Shown here: positions 42,230-52,059 of the stretch, piece after piece
Numbering within the stretch: the stretch's first letter is position 1
Layout: each line of letters begins with the position of its first letter
Assembly (NCBI GenBank): GCA_029062165.1
Contig: JAIDQQ010000023.1
Location: 543,889 to 607,888 of the forward strand
Reading direction: 5' to 3'
From: Ruminococcus sp.
GTDB taxonomy: Bacteria; Bacillota; Clostridia; Oscillospirales; Ruminococcaceae
Length of the DNA: 64,000 nucleotides
Program-made: the position numbers and the translations under genes
Notes under the pieces: model-generated
Seen by the model: only the letters and a program-made list of their open reading frames with translations
Databases searched by the model: none
Told to the model about the DNA's origin: nothing

Positions 42230-42246
42230 CAGAAATGTTATATACT
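42218..42246 (+). promoter_or_regulatory. promoter of hisS-aspS
   Basis: TTGACT, 17 nt, TATACT, about 37 nt before the hisS ATG. The leader is too short for a T-box. Confidence 0.7.
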
Positions 42247-42282
42247 GTTAATGTTAAAAAATCAGGAAAGGATTTGAAAAAA

Positions 42283-43605
42283 ATGTCACTTAACATAAAA
42301 AGACCTAACGGTACAGAAGATATTCTGCCTTCTGACGTACACAAATGGCATACTGTCGAAAAGATAGCACGTGAAACTGCTGAAAGTTTCGGCTTTTCGG
42401 AAATAAGGATTCCTACGTTTGAAAATACTGAATTATTTCAGCGTTCTGTCGGCGAAACTACTGACGTCGTTCAGAAAGAAATGTATACCGTAATCGCAAA
42501 GGAAACTAAATTTACATTACGTCCGGAGGGTACAGCCGGAACTATCCGTGCAATGCTCCAGAACGGCTTACTCAATGAAGCACTTCCGCAGAGAGTGTAC
42601 TATATACTTTCGTGTTTCCGCCATGAACGTCCGCAAGCCGGAAGATTACGTGAATTTCACCAGTTCGGACTTGAAATGGCAGGAAGTGCTGAACCGTCAG
42701 CAGATGCGGAAGTTATTTCCCTTGCAAAGAATATTCTTGACCGTCTCGGACTGAAAAATATAGAGTTATATATAAATTCAATAGGCTGTCCGAAATGCCG
42801 TTCTGAATATCACAAGGCTTTAAGAAGTTATTTCAGTGAACGTAAGGAAAATTTATGCGATACCTGTATTGAACGTCTCGAAAAAAATCCTATGCGTATT
42901 CTCGACTGCAAAAGTCCTGTATGTCAGGAAATTGCCAAAAATGCTCCGGTTATTCTCGACTATCTCTGCGAAGACTGTAGCGGACATTTTGAAAAACTAA
43001 AAAAATACCTCGCAAACCTTAAGATAGATTTCAAAGTAAATCCTAAAATAGTCCGTGGTCTCGACTACTACACCAAAACGGTCTTTGAATTTGTCACTAC
43101 TGAAATAGGCGCACAGGGTACTGTATGCGGTGGCGGACGTTATGACGGTCTGATAGAACAGTTAGGCGGTAAATCTACTTCTGCACTCGGTTTCGCTATG
43201 GGTATCGAAAGATTACTGATAGTCATGGATAAGCAGAAATGCGATTTTATGACCCCTAAAAAATGCGACATCTATTTTGCGACTATGGGTGAAAATGCCC
43301 TCGAAAAAGCTATGAATATATCCCACGAATTAAGAGATTTCGGCTATCGTGCGGAATTTGATTTAATCGGACGTGGTATCAAGGCACAAATGAAGTACGC
43401 TAACAAAATAGGTGCTGTTTTCACTGTCGTTATAGGCGACAACGAACTTGAAACAGGTAAAGTAAAAATAAAGGACATGGAAAAAGGTACTGAAATTGAA
43501 ATAGCACTTGACGATAAATTCAGAATCAATTTTGAATCGCTTTACTTTAATAAGATGATGGATTCTATAGACGATACGGAAATCGGAGGTAATGAAAATG
43601 GCTGA
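42283..43605 (+). CDS. hisS: histidyl-tRNA synthetase
   Basis: This class II synthetase (440 aa) has motif 1 region NGTEDILP, motif 2 RPEGTAG then FRHERPQAGRLREFHQFG, the histidine-specific RGLDYYTKTVFE and GGGRYDGLIEQLGG, and a C-terminal anticodon-binding domain. Start at 42283 (MSLNIKRPNG) follows AGGAAAGGA; the track start is 16 codons too early. It overlaps aspS by 8 nt, the common Firmicute hisS-aspS pair. Confidence 0.95.
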   Translation: MSLNIKRPNGTEDILPSDVHKWHTVEKIARETAESFGFSEIRIPTFENTELFQRSVGETTDVVQKEMYTVIAKETKFTLRPEGTAGTIRAMLQNGLLNEALPQRVYYILSCFRHERPQAGRLREFHQFGLEMAGSAEPSADAEVISLAKNILDRLGLKNIELYINSIGCPKCRSEYHKALRSYFSERKENLCDTCIERLEKNPMRILDCKSPVCQEIAKNAPVILDYLCEDCSGHFEKLKKYLANLKIDFKVNPKIVRGLDYYTKTVFEFVTTEIGAQGTVCGGGRYDGLIEQLGGKSTSALGFAMGIERLLIVMDKQKCDFMTPKKCDIYFATMGENALEKAMNISHELRDFGYRAEFDLIGRGIKAQMKYANKIGAVFTVVIGDNELETGKVKIKDMEKGTEIEIALDDKFRINFESLYFNKMMDSIDDTEIGGNENG

Positions 43606-45373
43606 TAATATGAAAGGTCTTAAACGTACACACTATTGCGGTGACGTTACTGAAACAGGTCAGGAAGTTGTTGTAGGCGGATTCGTCGACAGGATAAGAA
43701 ACAAAGGCGGAGTTATTTTCATAGTCCTCCGTGACAGAACCGGTATAGTCCAGTTGCTTTTCAATGATAAGTCTGACCCTGAAATTTTTGAAAAAGCTTC
43801 GTCATGTAGGGGTGAGTACGTCCTTATGGCGAAAGGTAAGGTAGTAGAGCGTGAAAGCAAGAACTACAAGATAAAAACCGGTCTCGTCGAGATTTTCGTT
43901 GACGATTTACGCATACTCGCAAAGGCTCAGACACCACCGTTTGAAATAGTAAGCGATTCCAACGTAAACGAAGAATTACGCCTGAAATATCGCTATCTTG
44001 ATTTACGTCGAGAACCTTTACAGAAAAATATCATAATGCGTCACGAGATAGCGAAAGTCACAAGAGAGTACTTCTATGAAAACGGCTTCCTTGAAATAGA
44101 AACTCCCATGATGATGAAATCCACTCCGGAGGGTGCAAGGGATTATCTCGTACCGTCAAGAGTACATCAGGGAAAATTTTACGCATTACCGCAGTCACCG
44201 CAGATATATAAGCAGTTGCTTATGATTTCCGGTTATGACAGGTATATACAACTTGCAAGATGTTTCCGTGACGAAGACTTACGAGCCGACAGACAGCCGG
44301 AATTTACGCAGATAGACCTTGAGATGTCATTTGTAGACGCCGAAGACATTCAGGAATGTGTTGAAGGTTTCGTACAGCGTGTATTTAAAGAGGTCATGGG
44401 CGTTGAAGTCCCAACACCATTGCCACGCCTTACTTTCGCCGACGCTATGAACCTTTACGGCACTGATAAGCCTGATACAAGATTTGGTTTTGAAATTCAG
44501 GATATTTCTGAAACAGTAAAAGATACCGATTTTGTAGTATTCCGTAACGCTCTCGACAATGGCGGTACAGTCCGTGCGATAAACGTCAAAAACGGAGCAG
44601 GTATTTATACCCGCAAGGAAATTGACAAACTCATTGAACACGCTAAGGGAATCGGTGCAAAAGGTCTCGCATACGTCCGTTGGGCTGACGAGCCGAACTG
44701 TTCGTTTAAGAAGTTCCTGAAAGACGGTGAACTTGAAACAATCTGTAATGCCGTCGGAGCTGAAAAGGGCGATTTAATCCTGATATGTGCCGATAAAAAT
44801 AAGACAGTCCTTTCAACGTTAGGTGCGATACGTCTTATATGTGCGAAGAGACTGAATGTTATTCCGGAAGATAAGTACAATTTCCTGTGGATTACGGAAA
44901 TGCCGTTCTTTGAGTACGACGAAGAAAGTAATACATGGGTTGCGTCTCATCACCCATTCACAATGCCTATGGAAGAATGCCTTGAATACCTCGATACTGA
45001 CCCTGCAAACGTACGTGCTAAGGCGTGGGATTTGGTACTGAACGGTACGGAACTTTCAAGCGGTTCAATGCGTATAACCGATTTCGAGTTACAACAGAAA
45101 ATGTTTTCTGCCCTCGGCATGACCGACGAAGAAATTAAAGCTAAATTCGGCTTCCTCGTCGACGCCTATCGTTACGGCGCACCGCCACATGGTGGAATGG
45201 GTATCGGTCTTGACCGTCTCGCAATGATTATGTGTAAAGCCGATAGTTTACGAGATGTTACGGCATTCCCGAAAGTCCAGAATGCAAGCGAATTAATGTC
45301 TGAATGTCCGTCCACCGTGGACACCGAAAGCCTTGACGTACTCGGAATAAAAGTCGATATTCCGGAAGACTGA
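43598..45373 (+). CDS. aspS: aspartyl-tRNA synthetase, bacterial type
   Basis: This class II synthetase (591 aa) has an N-terminal OB-fold (GGFVDRIRNKGGVIFIVLRDRTG), motif 2 FRDEDLRADRQPEFTQIDLEMSF, the bacterial GAD insertion (about 290-410) and motif 3 GLDRLAMIM. The second ATG (43598, MADNMKG) is 8 nt after GGAGG; the first is only 2 nt from it. It overlaps hisS by 8 nt. With bacterial-type AspRS it may also charge tRNA-Asn if the organism uses the indirect Asn route; not decidable here. Confidence 0.95.
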   Translation: MADNMKGLKRTHYCGDVTETGQEVVVGGFVDRIRNKGGVIFIVLRDRTGIVQLLFNDKSDPEIFEKASSCRGEYVLMAKGKVVERESKNYKIKTGLVEIFVDDLRILAKAQTPPFEIVSDSNVNEELRLKYRYLDLRREPLQKNIIMRHEIAKVTREYFYENGFLEIETPMMMKSTPEGARDYLVPSRVHQGKFYALPQSPQIYKQLLMISGYDRYIQLARCFRDEDLRADRQPEFTQIDLEMSFVDAEDIQECVEGFVQRVFKEVMGVEVPTPLPRLTFADAMNLYGTDKPDTRFGFEIQDISETVKDTDFVVFRNALDNGGTVRAINVKNGAGIYTRKEIDKLIEHAKGIGAKGLAYVRWADEPNCSFKKFLKDGELETICNAVGAEKGDLILICADKNKTVLSTLGAIRLICAKRLNVIPEDKYNFLWITEMPFFEYDEESNTWVASHHPFTMPMEECLEYLDTDPANVRAKAWDLVLNGTELSSGSMRITDFELQQKMFSALGMTDEEIKAKFGFLVDAYRYGAPPHGGMGIGLDRLAMIMCKADSLRDVTAFPKVQNASELMSECPSTVDTESLDVLGIKVDIPED

Positions 45374-45403
45374 TTGTTAATAAAATTAAATTTCTGAAAA
45401 CTC

Positions 45404-45432
45404 TTGACAAAATGGAAATTACAGTATATAAT
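45404..45432 (+). promoter_or_regulatory. promoter of candidate small RNA
   Basis: TTGACA, 17 nt, TATAAT, 30 nt after the aspS stop and upstream of two hairpins that share a loop. Confidence 0.8.
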
Positions 45433-45438
45433 ATAAAT

Positions 45439-45585
45439 ATAATTAAACTTCATTCATAATTCGTAGTGGGAGCTGTCTGTAGGGATGGCTCCTGTTGTGT
45501 TTTGTTGCATAATTCTTGTAAAAATATCAATAATGTTCAATGGGGAGCTGTCTGTAGAAGTATGCTCCCCTTATATTTTCCGGAA
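45439..45585 (+). ncRNA. candidate small RNA with two hairpins sharing the loop TGTCTGTAG
   Basis: After its own promoter, hairpin 1 (GGGAGC / GCTCCT, about 45467-45492) and hairpin 2 (GGGGAGC / GCTCCCC, about 45543-45571) both carry GGGAGCTGTCTGTAG at the 5' side. Hairpin 2 runs into TTATATTTT, so it can end transcription. The V-ATPase operon has a separate promoter at 45622. This makes an independent RNA of about 145 nt likely. It could alternatively be a leader whose readthrough adds to V-ATPase expression (for example an ion-sensing element). I recognise no known family. The track ORF at 45466 here has no ribosome site of its own. Confidence 0.55.
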
Positions 45586-45621
45586 AAAATGAATGAAAGT
45601 CATTTTTTTGTTAAAAAACTA

Positions 45622-45650
45622 TTGACAAATAAAATTTTTTATGTTATAAT
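45622..45650 (+). promoter_or_regulatory. promoter of V-ATPase operon
   Basis: TTGACA, 17 nt, TATAAT, about 44 nt before the ntpF ATG. Confidence 0.85.
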
Positions 45651-45693
45651 AACAAAAATGACCGTCAGTCATTTTGTAAAAGGGGGTGAAACT

Positions 45694-46002
45694 ATGGCAT
45701 CTGAAGCAGTAAACAAAATTCTGACCGCTGAAAAACAATCGGCAGAAAAGACGGTACAGGCACGGCAGACCGCTGAAAACATCATCACGGAAGCGGAAAG
45801 ATATTCCGCTATAGCCGTACAGAAAAAAATCAGTCAGGCAATTTCTGAAATGGAAAAAATCCGCTCCGATTACGCTAAAAGACTTGAAGTCCATTCCAGA
45901 CAGTCCGATAGCAAATATGCCGGAAAATCGGCTGAAATACGTCTTAATGCTGAAAAAAATATGGAAAAAGCTGTCACGGCGGTGATTGAAGAATTTTTCT
46001 GA
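45694..46002 (+). CDS. ntpF: V-type ATPase peripheral-stalk subunit (G/H-like)
   Basis: This 102-aa protein is almost one long charged helix (ILTAEKQSAEKTVQARQTAENIITEAERY), as expected for the stalk subunit that pairs with subunit E. Start at 45694 follows AAAGGGGGTGAAA; the track start is far upstream in the leader. It is the first gene of nine in the order ntpFIKECGABD known from the Enterococcus hirae Na+ V-ATPase. Confidence 0.85.
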   Translation: MASEAVNKILTAEKQSAEKTVQARQTAENIITEAERYSAIAVQKKISQAISEMEKIRSDYAKRLEVHSRQSDSKYAGKSAEIRLNAEKNMEKAVTAVIEEFF

Positions 46003-46017
46003 AAGGGGTGATATAAA

Positions 46018-47970
46018 TTGTCAAAACTTAAAATGAAAAAAATTGAACTCATTGCACTTCTCACCGATAGCAAGAAAATTATCGAACTGTTACAGCGTCG
46101 GGGAGTAGTGGAAATATCCCGAAATAACGACGGTCTCAACGGTATGAACGTTACGGCGGTAATCGGTGAGTTTGAAAAATTCCGGAGCATATCCGCACAG
46201 GCACTCCACATACTCGACAGGTATTCTCCGGAAAAAAAATCGGTAACTGAAATTTTCGGGAGTAAGTCGGAAATTGAAGTCGATAACTTCGGAAGAGGTG
46301 CTATGCAACTCGAAAAAATTATGACCGTCGCCAATGAGATAGTAAAAAGCAGTCAGGAAATTGAGGAATCCGGAAAGAAAATCTCACAGCTTGACCTGAA
46401 ATGCGATATACTGAATCAGTGGGAAAATCTCGATATACCGCTGAATTTCAAGGGGACGGCTTCTACAACCGCTTTCATAGGGTCTGTACCGTCGGCAGTG
46501 GAAATCGGTGAAATTCTTCCGGAAAATACGTACACTGAAATAATATTCCGGTCAAAAGAAATAACCGATATTTTCGTACTAAGTCATAAGGAATCGGCTG
46601 ACGAAACAGAAGATATTCTCCGGAAAAACGGCTTTATTCCTCTTTCCGAAACGGAAAATAATACGCCTTCGGAAATAATAAAGTCCTGTATGGACGAACG
46701 GAATTTTTTAAGTAATCGCATTACGGAACTTGAAAAGCATATCGCCGGATTTTCCGAAAAGCGAAAAAGTCTTGAATTTGCCGTTGACTATCTTAGTATG
46801 CGCAAGGACAAATACAACGCCCTTAGCCTGCTCGGATTTACGGAAAATACTTTCGTACTGAATGGCTATATTCCGGAAAAATATACCGGAAAACTTAAAA
46901 AAGAACTCGAAAATAAATTCACGGTATATGTTGATTTTTCTGAACCGTCGGAAGATGATGACGTACCTGTACTTCTCGAAAACGGAAATTTTTCCGCACC
47001 TGTGGAGAGTATCACGAAAATGTACGCCATGCCCTCGGAATCGGACGTTGACCCTACACCGATAATGTCATTTTTTTACTATCTGTTTTTCGGTATGATG
47101 CTTTCTGATGCCGGTTACGGTCTTGTAATGCTTATCGCTACAACGATAATATTAAACAAATTCCGGCTTGACAGTACCATGAAAAAAACTATGACTATGT
47201 TCAGAAACTGCGGTATTTCTACGATAATATGGGGTGCGTTATTCGGAAGCTGGTTCGGCGATATAGTACAGGTAATCGGACGTGAATATTTCAACAGGGA
47301 AATCGGCAGTATAGCGTTATGGTTTCAACCGCTTGATGACCCTATCAAATTATTGCTGTATTCTTTCGGATTAGGTATACTTCACCTGTTCGTAGGCGTG
47401 GGAGTGTCGTTTAAGATGTCGTGGGATTCCGGAAAAAAACTCGACGCATTTCTTGATACCGTACCGGTATATCTGACAATTTTAGGCGTTGCACCGTTGG
47501 CAAGCAGTATACTTGTAAGTGTTCCGGCGATACTGAAAACCATAGGCACTTACATGATGATAGTCGGAGTAGTTTTAATAATTCTGACTTCCGGACGGTC
47601 TTCAAAGACAGTTTTCGGAAAATTTTTCGGCGGACTTTATGCCCTCTACAATACGGCTACCGGCTGGCTTAGCGATATTCTTTCATATTCCAGACTTCTT
47701 GCGTTAGGTCTCGCAACAGGAAGTATAGCCGGAGTTATTAATCTGATAGGTACTATGCCCGAAAATATGATAGTCAAGACGATACTTCTTGTGGTGGTCT
47801 TCATAATCGGACACACAGCGAATCTCGCTATAAATCTTTTAGGGGCGTATGTCCATACAGACAGGTTACAGTTTGTGGAATTGTTTTCAAAATTCTATAC
47901 AGGTGGCGGACGTGAGTTTAGACCGTTCACCGCAGATACAAAATACATTACTTTCAGGGAGGATAATTAA
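46018..47970 (+). CDS. ntpI: V-type ATPase subunit I (a subunit), TTG start
   Basis: This 650-aa protein has a soluble stalk-binding half (about 1-345, coiled) and a membrane half with seven or so helices. It carries the family motif PTPIMSFFYYLFFGMMLSDAGYG and LSYSRLLALGLATG, where the Arg that faces the rotor lies. It forms the ion half-channels. The start is a TTG 8 nt after GGGGTGAT. The gene is 15 nt after ntpF. Confidence 0.93.
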   Translation: MSKLKMKKIELIALLTDSKKIIELLQRRGVVEISRNNDGLNGMNVTAVIGEFEKFRSISAQALHILDRYSPEKKSVTEIFGSKSEIEVDNFGRGAMQLEKIMTVANEIVKSSQEIEESGKKISQLDLKCDILNQWENLDIPLNFKGTASTTAFIGSVPSAVEIGEILPENTYTEIIFRSKEITDIFVLSHKESADETEDILRKNGFIPLSETENNTPSEIIKSCMDERNFLSNRITELEKHIAGFSEKRKSLEFAVDYLSMRKDKYNALSLLGFTENTFVLNGYIPEKYTGKLKKELENKFTVYVDFSEPSEDDDVPVLLENGNFSAPVESITKMYAMPSESDVDPTPIMSFFYYLFFGMMLSDAGYGLVMLIATTIILNKFRLDSTMKKTMTMFRNCGISTIIWGALFGSWFGDIVQVIGREYFNREIGSIALWFQPLDDPIKLLLYSFGLGILHLFVGVGVSFKMSWDSGKKLDAFLDTVPVYLTILGVAPLASSILVSVPAILKTIGTYMMIVGVVLIILTSGRSSKTVFGKFFGGLYALYNTATGWLSDILSYSRLLALGLATGSIAGVINLIGTMPENMIVKTILLVVVFIIGHTANLAINLLGAYVHTDRLQFVELFSKFYTGGGREFRPFTADTKYITFREDN

Positions 47971-47972
47971 TT

Positions 47973-48449
47973 ATGAACAGTATGGGTTTAGCACTGGCAA
48001 TCATAGGAGCATCTATTTCAGCACTTCTTGCCGGAATAGGTTCGGCAAAAGGCGTAGGATTAGTCGGAGAGGCTGCCGCAGGTGTGGTCTCCGTTGACCC
48101 CGATAAATTCAGTAAGGTACTTGTTCTTCAACTCCTGCCAGGTACACAGGGTCTTTATGGACTTCTTACGGCAATTTTAATGTTAAGTCGCATAGGAGTT
48201 ATAGGTGGTAATGCCGTGGAACTCTCAACGGCACAGGGATTAATGTTCTTAGGGGCTTCGCTTCCGATAGCTATAGTAGGTTTGTTTTCTGGCATAGCAC
48301 AGGGACGTTCCGCCGCTGCCGGTGTAGGCATTACGGCACGTAAACCTGAACACAACGGAAAAGCAATCATAATGGCGGCAATGGTTGAAACTTATGCAAT
48401 TTTAGCATTACTTGTATCAATACTTCTGATTTATAATATAGCAATCTGA
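47973..48449 (+). CDS. ntpK: V-type ATPase rotor ring subunit K, Na+-type residues
   Basis: This 158-aa, four-helix duplicated proteolipid has the motif LQLLPGTQGLYG (Leu, Thr, Gln ligands), the Gln of SGIAQGRSAAAG and the Glu of MVETYAIL. These match the five residues that hold Na+ in E. hirae NtpK. Only the second hairpin carries the acidic residue, giving the usual one site per subunit. GGGAGG precedes the ATG. The ion preference is inferred from residue match. Confidence 0.93.
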   Translation: MNSMGLALAIIGASISALLAGIGSAKGVGLVGEAAAGVVSVDPDKFSKVLVLQLLPGTQGLYGLLTAILMLSRIGVIGGNAVELSTAQGLMFLGASLPIAIVGLFSGIAQGRSAAAGVGITARKPEHNGKAIIMAAMVETYAILALLVSILLIYNIAI

Positions 48450-48461
48450 GGGGGTGCGGAG

Positions 48462-49049
48462 ATGTCAGGAATTGACAGTATTCTGAATGTAATTGAAAGT
48501 CAGCAGAAACAGACGGAAATAAATATTATCCGTACCGCACAGGAAAAAGCGTCAGCTATCGAAGCCGACGGAGACCAGAAAGCCGAAACAGCTTACAACG
48601 ATTATATGAAAAAATCCCTCATTAAAGCCGAAACTGATTTCCGGAATGCCTGTAACTCCGTAGACGCCGGAAACCGTCGTAAGATACTTGAATGTAAGGT
48701 TGAAATAATAAATAATACAATAGAAAATATTATAACCCGTCTTGAAAGTCTTCCGGACGGAGAATACTTCAACATGATTTTAAGACTTGTACGGAAAAAA
48801 CTTCACGACGGAGCAGGCGAAATGTTTTTCAGTAAAAAAGACCTTGAAAGACTTCCGGACGATTTTCAGGGAAAAATTTCTGAAATTTCATGTAATAAAG
48901 TAAGAATATCGGATATTCCGGTGGATATTGATAACGGCTTCATACTGAAATACGGTCTTGTATCCGAAAACTGTACGTTCAGGGAGATAATAGAATCCGG
49001 AAACGACAGAATCAGGGATATTCTCGCCGGTATACTGTTTGGTGGGTGA
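48462..49049 (+). CDS. ntpE: V-type ATPase subunit E
   Basis: This 195-aa peripheral stalk protein has an N-terminal long helix (ESQQKQTEINIIRTAQEKASAIEADG) and a C-terminal globular part ending DNGFILKYGLVSENCTFREII, the family ending. GGGGGTGCGGAG lies before the ATG. It follows ntpK by 12 nt. Confidence 0.9.
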   Translation: MSGIDSILNVIESQQKQTEINIIRTAQEKASAIEADGDQKAETAYNDYMKKSLIKAETDFRNACNSVDAGNRRKILECKVEIINNTIENIITRLESLPDGEYFNMILRLVRKKLHDGAGEMFFSKKDLERLPDDFQGKISEISCNKVRISDIPVDIDNGFILKYGLVSENCTFREIIESGNDRIRDILAGILFGG

Positions 49050-49053
49050 TGTT

Positions 49054-49980
49054 ATGGGTATAGATTATGCAAGTGCCGTGGCGGTAGTCAGGACTTTGGA
49101 AAATTCGCTTTTCACAAAGAACGATTTGGAACAGCTTATTAACGCCCATGACAGTAATGAATCTGAAACGCTTATAAACTCGAAAAATGCCGGTACTCTT
49201 TTGGAAGTATGGGAGATGCTCCGGACTTTCGCCCCCGACAGTAAAGAACTTGAAATACTTCTTTACAGAAACGATTTCCATAATCTGAAGGCTGTCCTGA
49301 AAGCAATGGTTTCCGGACGTGAACCTGAAAATTATTTAATTGAACCGTCGAATATAAAAGCCGGTATTTTAAAGGAAGCGTTCCGGACTAAAGATTTCGA
49401 CTTACTGCCGGAATATATCCGTGAGACCGCCACAAACGCTTACGGAATTATAACTACTTCCCTTGATGGTCAGCTTGTCGATTCGTTTATTGATACGGAC
49501 TGTCTTAAAGCTATGCGGAAATCGGCTGACAGTACCGGTAATGATTTCATGCGGAAATACGTTGATTTAATTACGGTCTGTGCCGATATTAAAACGGCTT
49601 ACCGGTGCAGTAAAATGAATAAACAAAGAGATTTCCTTGAAACTGCCATATGCGGAAGTCCGGAACTTGATAAGGAATCAATTATAAGAGCAACTCTCGG
49701 CGGTACGGAAAATTTACTGTCTTTTCTTGACAGTACGTCATATGCGGAACTCTCCGGACTGCTGAAAGAAAATCCGGCAAAGTTTGAAAAACGTTGCGAC
49801 GACTTAATTACGGAACAGGCACAGACAGCACGTTTCAAGGCTTTCGGGATAGAACCCCTTATAGCCTACTATATCGCAAAAGAGGCGGAAATTAAAAATA
49901 TCCGGATAATAACGGTCTGTCGGGAATGCGGTGCGGACAGGGAAACTATTACGGAAAGGCTTAGGGATTTATATGTATAA
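49054..49980 (+). CDS. ntpC: V-type ATPase subunit C (d-like central socket)
   Basis: This 308-aa helical protein has the family pattern of three repeats (NDFHNLKAVLKAMVSG, FMRKYVDLITVCADIKTAYRC, EPLIAYYIAKEAEIKNIRII). It caps the K ring and links it to the central shaft. The ATG at 49054 (MGIDYASAV) is preferred over the GTG in the track, with GGTGGGTGAT upstream. It ends overlapping ntpG by 8 nt. Confidence 0.9.
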   Translation: MGIDYASAVAVVRTLENSLFTKNDLEQLINAHDSNESETLINSKNAGTLLEVWEMLRTFAPDSKELEILLYRNDFHNLKAVLKAMVSGREPENYLIEPSNIKAGILKEAFRTKDFDLLPEYIRETATNAYGIITTSLDGQLVDSFIDTDCLKAMRKSADSTGNDFMRKYVDLITVCADIKTAYRCSKMNKQRDFLETAICGSPELDKESIIRATLGGTENLLSFLDSTSYAELSGLLKENPAKFEKRCDDLITEQAQTARFKAFGIEPLIAYYIAKEAEIKNIRIITVCRECGADRETITERLRDLYV

Positions 49981-50287
49981 AGTAGCAGTAATCGGCGACA
50001 GTGCCAGTGTATCGGGTTTTGCGTCGTTAGGACTTTCGGTTTTCTGTGAGACAGAACCGGATAAAGTTTCGGGAATAATAAAACGTCTTGCGGAAAACGA
50101 TTTTGCCGTGATATACGTCACTGAACCGGTGGCTGTCACGGTCAGCGGGACGATAGAAAAATATAAAAAAAATCAGTTGCCGTCAATAGTACTTATTCCG
50201 GCTATACGTGGCAATACCGGAGAGGGTATGCGGTCACTTCATGAGGCTGTAGAAAAAGCAGTCGGCACTGATATTCTTAAGAATTGA
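49973..50287 (+). CDS. ntpG: V-type ATPase subunit F (central stalk)
   Basis: This 104-aa Rossmann-like protein has [21 protein letters not shown] at its start and the [11 protein letters not shown] strand near the C-terminus. It binds subunit D in the rotating shaft. The start at 49973 overlaps the ntpC stop by 8 nt, with AGGGA before it; the track start is 14 codons early. The E. hirae name NtpG is used. Confidence 0.9.
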   Translation: MYKVAVIGDSASVSGFASLGLSVFCETEPDKVSGIIKRLAENDFAVIYVTEPVAVTVSGTIEKYKKNQLPSIVLIPAIRGNTGEGMRSLHEAVEKAVGTDILKN

Positions 50288-50298
50288 GGCGTTTTTTT

Positions 50299-52056
50299 AT
50301 GGGAAAAATAGTTAAAATTTCAGGACCTCTTGTGGTTGCGGACGGTATGCGGGATTCAAATATGTTCGATGTCGTAAGGGTGAGTAATCAGAAACTTATC
50401 GGCGAGATTATCGAAATGCACGGCGACAGGGCTTCCATACAGGTTTACGAGGAAACCGCCGGACTTGGTACAGGTGAACCGGTTATTTCGACAGGCGAAC
50501 CTATGAGTGTTGAATTAGGACCGGGGCTGATAGGCAGTATTTTTGACGGCATACAGCGTCCGCTTGACGATATTAAAAAAATATGCGGTAATTCCCTGAA
50601 ACGTGGTGTAGATGTACCGTCTCTTAAACGTGACAGATTATGGAATTTCACCCCGACTGTCAGTGTCGGCGATACCGTAATCAGTGGCGATATTATCGGG
50701 ACTGTACCGGAAACTGATATTGTACTTCACAAAATACTTGTACCAAATGGAATAAGCGGAACGGTTAAAAAAATTACCGCCGGTGAATTTCATGTAGATG
50801 ACGTTGTATGCGTAATTGATACCGGTAAAGGCGAATATAATCTGACGTTGTTTCAGAAATGGGCGGTACGTCGTGGCAGACCCTACAGGAAAAAACTTTC
50901 GCCGGATATGCCACTTGTGACAGGTCAGCGAGTTGTTGACTGTCTTTTCCCGATTGCCAAAGGCGGTGTTGCGTCTATACCAGGACCTTTCGGAAGCGGA
51001 AAGACCGTCACACAACATCAGCTTGCGAAGTGGGCATCTGCGGATATAATTGTGTATATCGGTTGCGGTGAACGTGGTAACGAAATGACCGACGTTCTGA
51101 ACGAATTTCCGGAACTCATTGACCCACGTACAAATAAATCACTCATGGAAAGAACTGTTTTAATAGCAAATACTTCCGATATGCCGGTTTCAGCACGTGA
51201 AGCGTCTGTATATACCGGTATAACCATAGCCGAATATTATCGTGATATGGGCTATTCCGTGGCACTTATGGCGGATTCTACTTCACGGTGGGCGGAGGCT
51301 CTCCGTGAGATGTCCGGACGTCTCGAAGAAATGCCAGGTGATGAGGGTTATCCGGCGTATTTAGGGAGCAGGCTGGCACAGTTTTACGAACGTGCCGGAC
51401 GTGTCATTTCAAACGGTACGGACGGAAGAGAAGGTACATTATCGGTAATAGGTGCGGTATCGCCAGCCGGTGGCGACATTTCTGAACCGGTCACACAGGC
51501 GACGTTGAGAATTGTTAAAGTTTTCTGGGGACTTGATTCAAACCTCGCATATCAGAGACATTTTCCGGCTATAAACTGGCTTACGAGTTATTCGCTTTAC
51601 GTCGATTCTCTTGCGGACTGGTATAATAATAACGTCTCGACGGACTGGAATAAATTACGTTCAAGATTTATGGAGATACTTCACGAAGAAGAAGAACTAA
51701 AGGAAATAGTGAAATTAATCGGTATGGACGCACTTTCTGCCGGTGACCGTATCAAAATGGAAACAGCACGTTCCATACGTGAGGACTTCTTACACCAGCT
51801 TGCATTCCACGAAGTCGACACTTATACAAGCCTTACAAAGCAGTTGTATATGATGAGATTAATACTGACGTTTCACGACAAGGCAACGGAAGCTGTCATT
51901 AAGGGTGCGGACGTAGAGGAAATTTCCGTACTGCCTGTGCGTGAAAAAATAGGACGTTTCAAGTACGTACCGGAAGAAAAGACCGCCGAAGAATATGAAA
52001 AAATTTTACTTGAAATATCGGCAGAAATCAATCAGCTTGTGAGCAGGGGGAATTAA
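50299..52056 (+). CDS. ntpA: V-type ATPase catalytic subunit A
   Basis: This 585-aa catalytic subunit has the P-loop GPFGSGKTV, the catalytic Glu in [15 protein letters not shown], and the A-type bulge domain (about 110-190). [44 protein letters not shown] is present as in the family. The start MGKIVKISG (50299) follows GAGGCG. It uses ATP to pump ions, or the reverse. Confidence 0.96.
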   Translation: MGKIVKISGPLVVADGMRDSNMFDVVRVSNQKLIGEIIEMHGDRASIQVYEETAGLGTGEPVISTGEPMSVELGPGLIGSIFDGIQRPLDDIKKICGNSLKRGVDVPSLKRDRLWNFTPTVSVGDTVISGDIIGTVPETDIVLHKILVPNGISGTVKKITAGEFHVDDVVCVIDTGKGEYNLTLFQKWAVRRGRPYRKKLSPDMPLVTGQRVVDCLFPIAKGGVASIPGPFGSGKTVTQHQLAKWASADIIVYIGCGERGNEMTDVLNEFPELIDPRTNKSLMERTVLIANTSDMPVSAREASVYTGITIAEYYRDMGYSVALMADSTSRWAEALREMSGRLEEMPGDEGYPAYLGSRLAQFYERAGRVISNGTDGREGTLSVIGAVSPAGGDISEPVTQATLRIVKVFWGLDSNLAYQRHFPAINWLTSYSLYVDSLADWYNNNVSTDWNKLRSRFMEILHEEEELKEIVKLIGMDALSAGDRIKMETARSIREDFLHQLAFHEVDTYTSLTKQLYMMRLILTFHDKATEAVIKGADVEEISVLPVREKIGRFKYVPEEKTAEEYEKILLEISAEINQLVSRGN

Positions 52057-52059
52057 TTA

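Noticed and set aside
42175-42282. T-box leader before hisS
   Set aside because: The gap holds only a terminator and promoter; the leader of about 30 nt is too short for a T-box.
45466-45693. Upstream extension of ntpF in the ORF track
   Set aside because: It runs through the tandem hairpins and the V-ATPase promoter; the proper ribosome site is before 45694.
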